Positions 22,176-33,436 are shown, counted from the stretch's first letter. The stretch is DNA of 64,000 nt from Ilyonectria destructans (GCA_020740775.1 JAHEWK010000011.1:1116001-1180000), one strand, 5' to 3'. Numbers and translations: made by a program. The notes: generated by a model not told the origin, from the letters alone.

Positions 22176-22934
22176 CTAAGTGACTATGGGCTGGCGCACC
22201 ATATACCTGAACGTATATGGGCCCCAGCTCTCCCGGTCCCCAAATACGCCATCTTTGGGTGGCGGTCCGACGGCCCATGTGTCCATATCAAAAGTCAGGC
22301 GCTCAACCTCCTTGAATCCATGCTTCTCAAACACCGGCCAACCGGCCTCAGAGGAGTGCACCCAAGAGAAAGCACCCAGCCTGTCTGCCTGCTCGGTTCC
22401 CCATCGTATGAGCTGGGAACCAATACCCTGACCCTGATATTTTGGATCTACAGTGATGCCCCCCATGAAAATGCACTTCGAACCCTCCGGCATGATCCGG
22501 TGCATAAAGTCATGCAGGTGCTTGCTTGTCATGGCCTCAAGCTCATTGATCCTCTCGGCACCCGGGATAGACTCCTCTGTCTCAGTCGCCCCTTCACCCT
22601 TGCCATCATCATCCACAACAGTCTCCTCCACTTCCTCCGTAGCCTTTTCATCCTCGCCCGGTGAGGCATCCAGTTCGACGCCCCTGAAACCCCACGCCAT
22701 GGAACCCACAATTGTGCCATCGCGGTTATCTGTTGCCTTGAGAAGGACACCTCGCGGGGACCCGATCCAGCCGCGGGCTCCGATGGCCATTCCCTCTGCA
22801 AAAGCGCCAGACTTTTGGCCCATAATCTTCATCTGAGAATGAGAATCGTTGTCGAAAGCGCGGGTGGAGATCTCCCCTATTCGTGGCACATCACCCAGTG
22901 AGGCGCGAGAGATAGTGAATGTAGCTTTAGACAT
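22176..22934 (-). CDS. GNAT-family N-acetyltransferase
   Basis: 252 residues, one exon; the start at 22932-22934 gives MSKATFTISRASLGDV. An in-frame extension upstream runs through a probable TATA (TATATAA at 23041-23047), so the shorter start is preferred. The acetyl-CoA-binding motif A is clear: IFMGGITVDPKYQGQGIGSQL (Q-x-x-G-x-G type), followed by WVHSSEAGWPVFEKHGF, typical of small-molecule GNATs. A long acidic insert (ATEEVEETVVDDDGKGEG and onward) separates the N-terminal strands from motif A, as in many fungal GNATs of this type. Acceptor substrate unknown. The gene is convergent with the Lys/Ala-rich gene and lies upstream of the aldo-keto reductase cluster without obvious linkage. 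Confidence 0.88.
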   Translation of the reverse strand: MSKATFTISRASLGDVPRIGEISTRAFDNDSHSQMKIMGQKSGAFAEGMAIGARGWIGSPRGVLLKATDNRDGTIVGSMAWGFRGVELDASPGEDEKATEEVEETVVDDDGKGEGATETEESIPGAERINELEAMTSKHLHDFMHRIMPEGSKCIFMGGITVDPKYQGQGIGSQLIRWGTEQADRLGAFSWVHSSEAGWPVFEKHGFKEVERLTFDMDTWAVGPPPKDGVFGDRESWGPYTFRYMVRQPIVT

Positions 22935-23671
22935 TGTGTGTTGGGGATAATGAGTAGATGAAGGGTTGGAATAATTGTTTTTAGTTGGGGAGGCTATTTG
23001 TTCTTTTCGACATATCCCATAACCGCGGAGTCTGGGGGTTTTATATATTTTATCAACGGTCAAAAATACCAGCGGAGAACGCTAATCTGCAGTTGATTGG
23101 GTCCCACCTCAGTCAATTGCTGTTCCCCGGGTGAGTCACGGAGTTTTCGAGCTTCCCAATTGGTACAGGCTTACGAGCCGCAGATAAGTTATGTGTAAGC
23201 CCATACGATCCGGGAAAGATCAACGGTCGCAGGAAATGTGAGATTTGCTCTAAGAACTCTTCAATTTGGTTTTCTTATCATGCGAAGGATTAATAAATGC
23301 GCTAGTAACGGAAATTCTGATTGTCTCGGAGATGTATGTAATGTGCCCCCAGCCTGATTGACGGGTGACAATTGTATCGGAAGATGGCTTCGGGTCCGGA
23401 AGAATGGCAACAAATTACAGGTCAGAGATACTTGACTAATCGGACTTGGGTAACCGCGCGTCTTCGGGCAACCCCTACAACAGGCTGCGTCGCGGAGCTG
23501 ACATCGGACGGAAAGGAATTGCAGGGTGATGGCTGGGGGATGAATTCGATGGGTGGCGGTAGAACATAATTGATCAAATACTATCTCTGTAAAGTCCTAC
23601 ACACTTGGTCTTGGAGTCGCGAGTCCAAATACATTTGATAGTGGCGCATGCAGTATTACCACCCTATTCAA
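22935..23671. other. Intergenic, no gene supported
   Basis: About 740 bp between the GNAT start and the aldo-keto reductase 3' end. It contains the GNAT TATATAA at 23041-23047 (minus). Nothing else was seen. Confidence 0.6.
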
Positions 23672-24983
23672 CTAGACCTCCTCAGCCGTGGTACCATATT
23701 GGTGGGCTTCCATTCCTTCTGGAACGACACCCCCAGCAACCTCAGCACTTTCAACAAAGCGTCTGATCTCGGCCTCCTCCGCGTCAGTCAAATCGACATC
23801 AAGCGAAGCCCAGTTTTCCTCCAGATATTTCACTTTCTTAGTGCCCGGAATCGGAATGACGTCGTCGCCCTGCTTCAGAAGCCATGCGATCGCCAGCTGC
23901 GACGTGCTACAGTTCTTCTTCTCCGCCAGGGCTGTCAGCTGCTGGACGAGCTGGATATTCTTGTCACGGTTCTCTCCCTGGAAGCGTGGGAAGAAGCTGG
24001 AGCGCATGTCCGTGCCAGCACTCGCGGCATCCGTGCTGGTGAAGGTAGATGTGAGCAGGCCGCGTCCCAGGGGCGCGTAACCGATGATGGAGACGCCTAG
24101 CTCTCGACAAGTGGCCAGGAGATCGGTTCCACGTGGGCCCTCGATATCGCGCCCAAAGGCCGAGTACTCGATCTGAACTGCAGCAACGGGCGCAATCTTG
24201 ACAGCACGGCGAAGTTCAGAAGACTTGATATTGGACAGGCCGATGTGCTTGATCTTGCCCGCTCTAAGACGTTCCTGTTAGTAAATGAATGTGCGGTTTT
24301 CCAATACACAATCCTTGTAGGGTGAAACACTTACGCTTTCAGCTCCGCCATCGCTCGCATAGTTGCTTCAATTGGCGTTTTGGCATTGACGGTATGCACG
24401 TAATCTTGAAGTTGGGATGCATTAGCCTCTCGAACCAGAGGGTAGGCTGAACATTTCAAGGTCTGTTGCGCTGACACAGGCATGTACAGTTTTGCAGTCC
24501 TTGGAATGCGGGCCTAGAGAGTAAGAGTTATGAGAAGAGAGCACTTACAGAGATCAATGAAATCGACGCCAAGAGTCTTGAGACTGTCCTCGCAACATTT
24601 CTTGCAATGCTCGGGGGAGCTGTCAGTCTCATAGGTCGGGCTGCCTATCACATAACCAAACTTGGTCGCCAGAAAAATGTCACTGCGCTTTCCTGTGCGC
24701 TTAAACCATTTGCCCACTATCTCCTCGGAGTCGCCATACATGCTGTAGAAATCGTCAGAAATTCGCGCTGTCTGCCACCATTGATGGACATGTTTCTTCG
24801 AAATACTCACTTGGCTGTGTCCCAGAACGTTGCTCCAATCTCATGAGCACGGTCAAGCAATGTGAATCGATCATCATCTGTCGGAGGAGCTCCGTAGATC
24901 GGATAGCCGATACCCATCAGGCCGAGGCCTAGGGCGGAGACGTTGGGGCCGTTATGGCCAAGCTTACGGATATGGGCCGGCAT
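23672..24983 (-). CDS. Aldo-keto reductase
   Basis: 342-residue NAD(P)H-dependent oxidoreductase from four exons (minus): 24811-24983, 24549-24742, 24335-24404, 23672-24263. Introns are 24743-24810, 24405-24548 (144 nt, the longest and least certain) and 24264-24334. The catalytic tetrad is visible: Asp in WDTANMYG, Tyr in the same motif, Lys in FLATKFG and His in LYYVHTV, the last formed across the second junction. Later landmarks: KIKHIGLSN, VQIEYSAF, SIIGYAPLGRGLL and VIPIPGTKK, as in fungal YakC/pyridoxal-reductase-like AKRs. Exon 4 must begin at AGCGGGC (after CTTAG) to keep frame. Start MPAHIRKLG. A TATAAAG lies about 120 bp upstream. It is divergent from a Zn2Cys6 regulator, so coregulation with the cluster to its right is plausible. 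Confidence 0.9.
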
Positions 24984-25504
24984 ATTGGTAGGATGGGAGT
25001 TGAGGCTTGGTGTTTAAACTGCGGATGCGAAAGAAATTAGGATTTCTGTTGATCTTGTTGTCTTCGGTGTCAAGCATTATGAGCACGCCGACACTCGACC
25101 TCTTTATACCCAAGAGATCCTTGTAGAATAAATCACATCAACCTCAGAGATTAGCCTAAGTCCGTTAAAATCCGTATTAAAATCCGCAAAGGCTTGGAAC
25201 AATCGTCATCGTGAACATATTTGTGTAATACATTGACAAGGGTACTCCAGCGCAGCCCATGGCCACGGAATTATCCAATCAACGTCCAAGACTGCCGAGC
25301 GGACGAATCATATCTCGCCAGGATAAGGTTGCCTTGAAGCGTTTAGGGACCAATCATATCGCAGCCGACCCGAGCCTACGAATAGCTGGATCAGATGCCG
25401 GCGGCTGATTAACAGTTGTGTTGGTCAGGTAGAAAAGGCGGCCCCGAAGACGCCGGTTTCTCCAACAACACGCCACGGACTTAAGGCATACGGAATGTTC
25501 AAAC
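24984..25504. promoter_or_regulatory. Divergent promoter, aldo-keto reductase / Zn2Cys6 regulator
   Basis: 521 bp between the two start codons. TATAAAG on the minus strand at 25102-25108 fits the reductase. A repeat of GTTAAAATCCGTATTAAAATCC type lies near 25165-25185. No operator was identified. Confidence 0.5.
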
Positions 25505-27325
25505 ATGCCGCAGGCTGCATCTATTAGCAACCCTCGCATTGGAAGTCGTAGCGGCAGACGCAGGGTTAGGTCTGGCTGTGGTACCTGCCGGTGAGTCGCT
25601 TCAGCTGAGTGGGAACGCGGCGATTATCACGCATGAGCTTACAGATGAACCTGGGACAGGATCCGAAAGGTCAAATGCGACGAAGGTCGCCCCGCTTGTC
25701 ACCGATGTATCTCTACCGGCCGCGCCTGTGACGGCTACGGCATTTGGGGTGGTGGGAGTAATTCCTCCGTTAAGCTGCAGCAAAGCCCTTCCGCATCCCA
25801 GGACGTCGAGACCGTTGTCGCGGGGCCTCCCGCACCTCTCTCAGTCCTTGTCGCAACAACCACAGAGGAGAAGTACTACTTCACATGGTTCAAGAGCCAG
25901 GCTATGCACAAATTCTCAGGCGCTATTGCCTCTAGATTCTGGAACACGCTCATCCTCCAGATGAGCTTCCGTGAGCCGGCGGTCCTGCATGCTGTCCTTG
26001 CCCTGAGCTCTGTCCATAAGAGAGGGGTTGCTATCAACACTGGCGAACAACAAGACATAAAAAGCATCCTCTATGAGCAAGAACAGTTTGCGTTACAGAA
26101 CTACGTCAAGGCAATCAGACATTTGCAGCCACATTTCTCAGTCAAGGACAGGACTTCTTTCCGTGTCGCTCTAGCCACTTGCCTCGTATTCATTGCTGTG
26201 GAACTCCTTCGTGGACACTTTCAGGCAGCCATTTCTCATCTTCAGAATGGTCTTAAAGTCCTCCAAGATGCACAATTGTCCTCCAATGTCGATGATAGGA
26301 ACCTTCGGTTAAAGTCGGGTCATGAGCAGGCTGATGACTGGATTGTCGAAACGTTTTCCTTGCTCCAATTTCAGGTCGAACTCTTCTCATTGTCTTATTG
26401 TGGCCCCTTCTTAATTCCCCCAGTGGTGGGACACAAGCCTGAGAGCGTCATGCCACAATCTCTCGACGAAGCCTGGCAGCAAATGCAGCGGTTGCTAAAC
26501 GAGATACTTCACCTGGCCCAAACAGGCTGCCAGAAAGTGCCTGAGAGTGGATCTCCTCTGCCTCCTCACACACTACTCGAAATTCAGCAGCACATTCGAG
26601 CCGATCTTGAGCGTTGGCTTTACATGTATGAGAATCTCAGGAAGTCTCTGCACGGCCACATGTCGTACGACGGAAACAAACGTTTCAAAATCTTATCTGG
26701 ATACCACACCATGGCAAAAATTATGCTAGAGGTGTGTCTGTGTCCAGGCAATGAATCGATATTCGACTCCCACACAACCCAGTTCGTCTTCCTGGTCGGT
26801 AAGTTGTCAGAACTATGGGCTGAAGCTGGGACATACGTACCCACGCGTCTCTGTCAGAAGCCCCGGCCAGGGAATTTCGTCGACATGGCCCAATCCTATG
26901 TCGATGTGGGCTGGCTTCCGCCACTGTATTACACAGCTATCAAATGTCGCATTCACCGTGTTCGACTACAGGCTATCAGGTTGATAGAAATTTCCTCCCA
27001 TAGGGAAGGGATCTGGGACGCAGAAACCACAGCGTGCATTGCGCGAAAGGTAATGGAGATCGAAGAGCGAGACTTCTATCGGGGCGTTGATATTGATAAC
27101 GAATTTCTTCTTTCGAGCTGCCCTACTCCACGAGATTTGTCACTACCACTCATCCCAGACTCGTACAGGATACATGGACTTGAGGTTGTTTTGCATGGCG
27201 ATCCGATGGAGAGTATCTTTTTATTCCGCAAGCCAAATCAGGAAGGTAAGACACAAAAGGTTTTAATATCGGAATACAATATATCGTCGCAATGCTGGGT
27301 AGATGGGCGAGATGGCGGTTTTTAA
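25505..27325 (+). CDS. Zn(II)2Cys6 transcription factor
   Basis: 583 residues from two exons, 25505-25590 and 25660-27325 (intron 69 nt, GTGAGT...GGACAG). The start MPQAASISNPRIGSRSGRRR leads into VRSGCGTCR; splicing completes the zinc cluster as RIRKVKCDEGRPACHRCIS and TGRACDGYG, i.e. C-x2-C-x6-C-x6-C-x2-C-x6-C. The intron splits the codon right after the second cysteine. The remainder (for example TWFKSQAMHKFSGAIASRFW, VLALSSVHKRG, LQNYVKAIRHLQ) is the alpha-helical regulatory part of the fungal C6 regulators that carry this N-terminal arrangement. Without splicing only a zinc-finger-less protein from 25904 would be seen. It sits between the aldo-keto reductase (divergent) and the fused CoA enzyme (convergent) and is a candidate local regulator. 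Confidence 0.92.
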
Positions 27326-27654
27326 TTTGGGGTTCTTATCAGTAATCTCATTACGCACCTGAAGAAAGTGCGAACTGGTTAAAAGAATCAAGGGATAAGA
27401 TGTATTCGCAGTATCCCAAACCTACCTGTCCGATTCATTTGGAAAAGGATGGGAAATGCTCTCGGCAACCTCGCGATCATGGAATCAATCACGGAAATCA
27501 GAGAATCGAGCCCGAGTGGATAATTATACTACCAGTACTATCCACAGTCCTCAAAGACAACTTAATCATCTCCATCAATCCGCGAGACGGTTCAATCTTA
27601 CCTTAAGTAGGGCTTCAAGCGGCATAGATATTTTGTATACAAACTCGAGCCAGA
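27326..27654. terminator. Convergent 3' region
   Basis: 329 bp between the regulator stop and the stop of the fusion gene. AT-rich, no gene. Confidence 0.5.
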
Positions 27655-30069
27655 TCATGCTACCTTCTTCAAATCCCGGATGTCAAATCGCTGACCTCCC
27701 TCCGTCTTTAACCCATCCTTCTCCATCTTTCCCGTTGGCGTCTTCTTTATTTCGTCGACAAACTCTATGACGCTTGGCACCTGAAACCTTGCCATGTGTT
27801 GCACCGCCCACTCCCAAAGCCCTTTCTCGTCAATGGTGCTGCCCGCCCGCATCTGCACTGCGACCTTGACATCCTCTTCCGTTCCAGACCCCAGCTGTGA
27901 CGGCACGCCGTATGCTGCCGCGATGACTACCTCCGGGTGCTGCAGGAACTCTTCTTCTACTTCGGCCGCGTTGACGTTCTCGCCACGCCGGCGCACTACG
28001 TCTTTGACTCGACCTACAAAGTAGACATTACCCTCGTCGTCTACTTTGGCAATGTCTCCTGTGTGAAGCCACAGACCACGGGACGCAGCTGCCGTATTCT
28101 CCGGGTCATTAAAATATCCCTGAAAGAAGGCATTTGGCACATCGCTCCTCAAAAGCAGGTGACCTGGAGTGTTTGGAGGCAGCTCTTCGTCCATGTCATT
28201 AGCAATGCGAAGCTGGTGGCCTTCCCTAAGCCTTCCGCAAGAGCCACCTGGGAGTTTGCGACTGCGATCCTGGACGATGGGAAGGCTGGCTTCGACGCTT
28301 CCGTACAGAGTAGTGAGCGGGTGGCCAAATCGTTCTTCATATGCTTCGCCGAACTGTGGGATAGGAACTCCCCAGGCTATACGCACACTATGGTCTCGGT
28401 CGCGGTCGCTAGGCGGCTGCTTGTACGTCAATGCCAAAGTGGCACCCATGAAGTCGTAAACTGTGGCCTTGGCGGCACGGATCTCATCCCAAAATCTGGT
28501 AGCAGTGAAGCGGACGGAGAGAGCTGCGACAGCACCAAGGAGTATGGCCGGGATGATTGTAAGCGCCGTGGCATCCGCGTGGAAAAGAGGGAATGAGCAG
28601 AAAAGAACGTCGTCAGCTCGTAGTCCGCAGCTCTCTATAAGCGCCTGTGCCTGAAGGAGAAAGTACTCGTGAGAGAGCACACAAGGCTTTGACCTTCCTG
28701 TGGTGCCGCTTGTATAGAGGAATGCAGAAGTAGTAGCTGGTGTTACTTTGGCAGAATCGTCAACCGCAATGCTTGACTGTAGTAGAGTCGAGAAGCTGGC
28801 CGTAAGTCCATCATATTGACCATTGACGTAAACAGAGCTGTCCTCCAACACGTTCAATGACTTAAGCTCCGGCCAAAGTGCAACATCAACAATGGCAAGT
28901 TTTGGCTGAGCAGCTTGGATGACATGCTTCAGAGTGACAGATCTCAGTTCCGTATTGACTGGAACCCACACAGCACCCAGTTGGTTGGTGGCCATCCAGG
29001 AATACACCATTTCGACGCTGTTTGCCATCATCACCAGCACTCTATCGCCTGGTCGGATGCCGGCCCGCTTCAACCCTCCAGCAAGCTTTCTCATTGCCAC
29101 ATCAAACTCACCAAAAGTAACATCTCTGCCACCGAAGCGGAGGAACGTTCGGTCTGGGAAGCTGTCTACAACACGCTTGAGAGCTGCGTTGATGTCCCTA
29201 ACGGGAGGTTTCTGGGTCATGAGATACGTCTCTGACGCCACATTCAATGTGGTAATTTCTTCGATCTTGTCACCAGTGGCCACAACTCCAGTATTTGCCC
29301 CATCTCCGCGAGTTTTCCGAGCAGCAAAGTCGCTGAACGCCTTGGTGGCGTCGCTCTGGGCGAAACAGTAGCTTGCGACGTTGACTTCGTCCTGCAGGCA
29401 AGCTTCCATGTTGGTGAATAGAGCTCGCTCCAAGGAGGTTTTAGAAGACGCCAGCGAAATCGCTGGGAGTTTGGCCATCTCTACCGCCAGTTCTAAAGCG
29501 CGACGCTTTGGGTCCTCGCTGATCTCGCTCAGCAGGCCGATTTTGAGCGCCTCAGAGGACTCAATCCAACGACCAGTCAGGAGCAGATCCTTTGCCTTTA
29601 ACAACCCAACTAAATGGGTCAGGCGTAGAGTAATGCCACCCGTGGCTGCATGGCCGATGGGAACCTCAGGGAAGCGAAACTTGGCAGCAGGTCCGCCGAT
29701 GACAAAATCAGCAGCCAGTGCCAGTTCCGCACCACCTCCGATGGCAAATCCCTGAACGGCAGCGATCACCACAGCCTGTGAGGAAGAGGTGAGGCGGGTG
29801 AGGTCTTGCAGTTTATGGAAGGCCTCTCGCAGCTCTTGCGGCGTTCCTGTGACCGGAGCGAGCGTCTGCTTCAGGTCCTCGCCGGCGCAGAATGATCGTT
29901 CTCCAGCACCCTCAAGTACGATGATGCGGGCTTGGGCATTCTCGCGAAGTGCTCGAACAAGGCTGTCTAGTAGATCAGCATTGAGTGCATTCAAGGCTTT
30001 GGGTCGGTTCAAAACGATCTTGACGATGCCGGAGGCGGGGTGTTCCACCAAAACTGAGTTGGAGTCCAT
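27655..30069 (-). CDS. Fusion enzyme: enoyl-CoA hydratase/isomerase + acyl-CoA synthetase
   Basis: 804 residues in one uninterrupted exon. Residues ~1-255 are a crotonase: oxyanion-hole segments CAGEDL (61-66) and GGGAEL (111-116), with the two usual catalytic glutamates at Glu115 and Glu135 (FPEVPIGH). After a ~35-residue linker, ~290-804 is an ANL adenylating enzyme: P-loop YTSGTTGRSK (452-461), YGSVE (589-593), HTGD (669-672), RRRGENVNAAEVE (693-705) and the catalytic Lys781 in TPTGKMEK. Such a protein could form an acyl-CoA and hydrate its enoyl-CoA in one chain. The crotonase block GFAIGGGAELALAADF resembles CaiD-type hydratases and the ligase resembles CaiC- or Fcs-like enzymes, so carnitine/crotonobetaine, hydroxycinnamate or short unsaturated acids are all possible. 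No PTS1 at the C-terminus (KKVA). TATAAGT lies ~95 bp upstream. Confidence 0.92.
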   Translation of the reverse strand: MDSNSVLVEHPASGIVKIVLNRPKALNALNADLLDSLVRALRENAQARIIVLEGAGERSFCAGEDLKQTLAPVTGTPQELREAFHKLQDLTRLTSSSQAVVIAAVQGFAIGGGAELALAADFVIGGPAAKFRFPEVPIGHAATGGITLRLTHLVGLLKAKDLLLTGRWIESSEALKIGLLSEISEDPKRRALELAVEMAKLPAISLASSKTSLERALFTNMEACLQDEVNVASYCFAQSDATKAFSDFAARKTRGDGANTGVVATGDKIEEITTLNVASETYLMTQKPPVRDINAALKRVVDSFPDRTFLRFGGRDVTFGEFDVAMRKLAGGLKRAGIRPGDRVLVMMANSVEMVYSWMATNQLGAVWVPVNTELRSVTLKHVIQAAQPKLAIVDVALWPELKSLNVLEDSSVYVNGQYDGLTASFSTLLQSSIAVDDSAKVTPATTSAFLYTSGTTGRSKPCVLSHEYFLLQAQALIESCGLRADDVLFCSFPLFHADATALTIIPAILLGAVAALSVRFTATRFWDEIRAAKATVYDFMGATLALTYKQPPSDRDRDHSVRIAWGVPIPQFGEAYEERFGHPLTTLYGSVEASLPIVQDRSRKLPGGSCGRLREGHQLRIANDMDEELPPNTPGHLLLRSDVPNAFFQGYFNDPENTAAASRGLWLHTGDIAKVDDEGNVYFVGRVKDVVRRRGENVNAAEVEEEFLQHPEVVIAAAYGVPSQLGSGTEEDVKVAVQMRAGSTIDEKGLWEWAVQHMARFQVPSVIEFVDEIKKTPTGKMEKDGLKTEGGQRFDIRDLKKVA

Positions 30070-30726
30070 CTCGGCAATGGACTTGGAATAAGAGATGTGA
30101 AGAGTTTTAGATAATGTTGCAATGCTGGAATGAACAGAACAATTTCGCGGCAGAACCTATCTACTTATAGCCGTCATTTGAAGAGGACCGCCGATTTTTG
30201 ACAGCCAACTACACCGTGGTTCTCCAACGCTCGCTCCCTATGAGATGGACAAGCTCAACGACATCAAAATCCATCTTGAGGGAACACTAGATAGTGGGTA
30301 TCAAATCCCAGCTAGTCCTGAAAAATATTTAAAGCAGATACTTACCGAGAACTGTTGGGCTATCCATCTGCTTATCGACATTCATCGTCAGCTGGGATGG
30401 GTCCTGGTGTTGTTGATAGATCCACCTCTCAATCTAGCCTAATTATCGCACTATGGCAGTCTATACCGACCATGCGCTGGCATCTTATACCGAGAAAGCG
30501 TTGGCAGCTCATACCGACGGAAGTCGGGCTAATGCAGCTATGTTATATCCTCTTATCCATCGTTGACACATCCCATTTCAATATGGGTCAACCACCCTGT
30601 GGCCTGCATTTAAAGTACAGACAGCCACCAGATCTCGTGATTGGCAAACGTATCTTATCAGGATCCTACTGTTTTCTTCGTCGTTGGGTTCGTATTCTAC
30701 CGTCACCTTTCCATACTCGGTACACA
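30070..30726. promoter_or_regulatory. Divergent promoter, fusion CoA enzyme / thioesterase
   Basis: 657 bp between divergent start codons. Minus-strand TATAAGT at 30163-30169. A tandem-like run 'CCGACCATGCGCTGGCATCTTATACCGAGAAAG...' (about 30467-30520) repeats the motif CAT(C/A)TTATACCGA or CTCATACCGACGG and could hold binding sites. The plus frame is open here but lacks a better start than 30727. Confidence 0.5.
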
Positions 30727-31326
30727 ATGTTTACCTCGAGCATTACTCATGATGAAGGGCATGCCCTTGTCGACGAAGAGTCCGACCCAGCCCAGCGCTT
30801 GCGCACAATAGTCACCATTCACGACGCCGCTCTCAACTTTCAACAGCGTAACTCTACTATAAAAGCATCCCGCTCCCCCCTAGTCATCAAATCAGACGAC
30901 CTACCCTTCAGTCTTGTGCAAACCACGCTCGCAGGCGCCGAGACTATTGTGGAGCCTTATGTCTTCACTGATGATGACACGGGCTCTCTTCTCGCATTCT
31001 ACCATCTTGGCCGAAGACTTGCGGGCCATGCAGGCATCGTGCACGGAGGCATGGCTGCCGTGCTTCTCGACGAATGCATGGGAAGAGCCTGCTTTCCACG
31101 TTTGCCTGGCAAAATTGCTGTGACAGCGAGGCTCGAGCTGGATTATAAGAGCCCAATTCCTGTCAACAGCATCATTCTCATCCAGGCTGATACGAAGGAG
31201 GTTCAAGGCCGGAAGGCTTGGGTGGAGGCGACAATGTCTGACGCAGAAGGTGGTCGTGATTTGGTCAAGGCAAAGGCGTTATTTATCCAGCCGAAATGGG
31301 CTGCTGAAATGACCGAAGTGCTCTAA
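30727..31326 (+). CDS. Hotdog-fold acyl-CoA thioesterase (4HBT/PaaI-like)
   Basis: 199 residues, one exon; ATG at 30727 (MFTSSITHDEGHALVDEE). The hotdog signature is clear: LAGHAGIVHGGMAAVLLDE (His106-Gly107-Gly108, Asp115), followed by ELDYKSPIPVNS and the strand pair IILIQADTKEVQGRKAWVEA, as in fungal thioesterase-superfamily proteins of about 200 residues. Family members hydrolyse acyl-CoA to the acid and CoA. Head-to-head placement with the CoA ligase-hydratase fusion suggests it releases the product or relieves CoA trapping in the same pathway (inference). The frame is open upstream to 30355 without a canonical N-terminus, so a longer protein cannot be excluded. Confidence 0.87.
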   Translation: MFTSSITHDEGHALVDEESDPAQRLRTIVTIHDAALNFQQRNSTIKASRSPLVIKSDDLPFSLVQTTLAGAETIVEPYVFTDDDTGSLLAFYHLGRRLAGHAGIVHGGMAAVLLDECMGRACFPRLPGKIAVTARLELDYKSPIPVNSIILIQADTKEVQGRKAWVEATMSDAEGGRDLVKAKALFIQPKWAAEMTEVL

Positions 31327-31414
31327 AGTGCGAATGTATCCCTCTTCCCATAAACTAGTTAAAGATGGGTATCACACAGGGGCATATACTCTGCGCACAC
31401 TCAATATGCAATGG

Positions 31415-33436
31415 CTAGACTAGCAACAGATCGCAGTTGACTTCTTGCATCACACTCCTCCAGTCAACAGCAATGAGCCCAAGTTCCATTCCAGATGCCT
31501 TGCATATTGCCTCTCGTCGACTCCATACCTCTTCCACCACCAGTCTCATCGAGTTTCGGCTCCCGATCCCAAACGACGTGGCACAATCCAGCCACTCCCT
31601 CGCTGCAACGAGATCTTCCTCCGAGTATGCCTCAACAGCAGCAATAAAAGCTGGCCAGATAGAAAAGTTGCCATTGCTTATGGCGAAGTAGGCAGATACA
31701 TGTGAAAATGTCCTTTTGACATACGGCCTGACCGTCTTAGGAGGAACGTTTAGTAATGAACGGTACATATAGATGTATGTTGCGTTGACAAACGCCTCAA
31801 TCTGGTCCGAAGCTTCTGGTGGAGACTGTTCATTGCTGGGAGGTTCATCGGGAGTGCTGTCAGGGACCAACTCTGTGTCGAAGACGCGGCGCGAATCGTC
31901 CTGGTTGCTGTGGATCTCGAGACGTGAGAGTAGGGTTTGAAGCAACGCATCGACCTCACTTTCTGCCTCGCTTTGTGCTTTGTTTCGAAACTCGGTGATC
32001 AGCGCAATACATTGGAGTACATTTCGAGGAGCGCCAATCGTGAATCCAAAATCAGATGTGGACAACATTGGGGCCACCGTTGTGGAATCAGTGACTTTGG
32101 GCTGTTGGTGTACTTCAGACTGTTCCGGCACCTGCCCACCCTTTGAAGTATCACCAATGATTTTGATAATGTTCAGACTTTGCAGAGAGGTGAATATTAG
32201 GCCTGTAGACTTCCACGGCTCAGAATCGTAGTGCTTCTTCAGCCAAGCCCATGCTCCTTCGAAGTGATGCCTCCATGATCCAGATGGGCCACTATAGATC
32301 TACTTTCGTTAGCATACACGTCGAATTCGCCAAGACGCCTCAAACGCAGTGATACCATACCTCAGCGAACATGAGGGCCATCATCGACACCATAGTAGCA
32401 GGGAAATCGAGGTCTTCCCCCGCAATGGTTTGGAGCATCTCTTGGATGGCCTCGCCATAATGCTTTGAGCCAAGGCGCACCATCTCCTTGTCAATTCCTC
32501 GAAGATGAGCCACATTGAAAGCGGCATGCGCCAACATGGCACTGTACAGGGACTTTTGTCCCGAAGACGCTAATTCCAGAGCTGCGACGGGGTATTGGCT
32601 CTTCCACGGATTGCGTGAGTGCTCGTAAGGCATCATGATGACAGCCACGTGTGTTACATAATGATGAAACAAAAACACCTCGTCCCAAGTCGAGCCCGGG
32701 AAGCTATCCATGGCCCGGGGTATGGATTTTGACAGCTGGCAAGATGAATCTCCTTCCAGGGGAGCTTGATGGGACCTCGGGGGAATGCCTGCGAACACCA
32801 AAAAGGGATTGTGGCTCACCGACTTCAGGAAAGATACGGAGTACGGCTGGGTCGTCTGTTGTCCAATGCCAATTTCTTCGTCATACTGAGATATCAGGAG
32901 GTCCACTACATCCGAGGGTAAAACCTCGACGCCCTTCCAGGTGGATTCTAAGGGATGTAAGCGTGAACAACGGGTGAAGCGTGGGAGTGGCAATTTTGCA
33001 AAAAGGCTTTCCGAACACGTACCGCATGGAAGGACACGCCGACCTTGAGATGGGTTGATTTGGCCATCATCCTCAACCCAAACAAAATTAGCGTCATAGC
33101 CAGTGCAACTGACACCGATGCGTCGACACGCTAAGCATCCTGGTTTCGTTTCATCACACTAGACAGACAGGGAGAGTAAGCAGGGCCCTCTACAAGACCA
33201 TTCATAGCTGGATAAGACCAAGGGCCTGACGCACCTTGACTTTTCTGGATCTGCATTTCCAGCAGCCCTGGCTCGCGATTGGAGTGTTAGCTGGGTTGGG
33301 ATCATCCGGTGTCCAGATATGACTAGATTGCAGGTGGAAACTGGAAGCAAGAAGCCACCGCAAAGCCACCGCAGAACCGCCGCAGGCTAGGCAGGGATTT
33401 ACGCACAGTGAATGTCCTATGACGCCGACGGACCAT
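31415..33436 (-). CDS. Zn(II)2Cys6 transcription factor
   Basis: 556 residues from five exons (minus): 33407-33436, 33235-33267, 33023-33158, 32361-32947, 31415-32299. Spliced, the first three exons read MVRRRHRTFT, GCWKCRSRKVK and CDETKPGCLACRRIGVSCTG, a perfect C-x2-C-x6-C-x6-C-x2-C-x6-C cluster of the 'TFTGCW.CR' class common in fungal_trans_2 regulators. Introns: 33268-33406 (139 nt, CTAAC branch), 33159-33234, 32948-33022 and 32300-32360. The 33-nt second exon encodes only the first cysteine pair. The C-terminal half (WDEVFLFHHYVTHVAVIMMPYE; LQSLNIIKIIGD; MYRSLLNVPPKTVRPYVKRTF) is a helical regulatory domain. A TATATAG lies about 100 bp upstream. Convergent with the thioesterase (88 bp between stops). 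Exon 1 is the least certain part. Confidence 0.87.

Noticed and set aside
27937..29371. Several plus frames up to 219 codons opposite the fusion enzyme
   Set aside because: Antisense shadows of a clearly conserved 804-codon gene.
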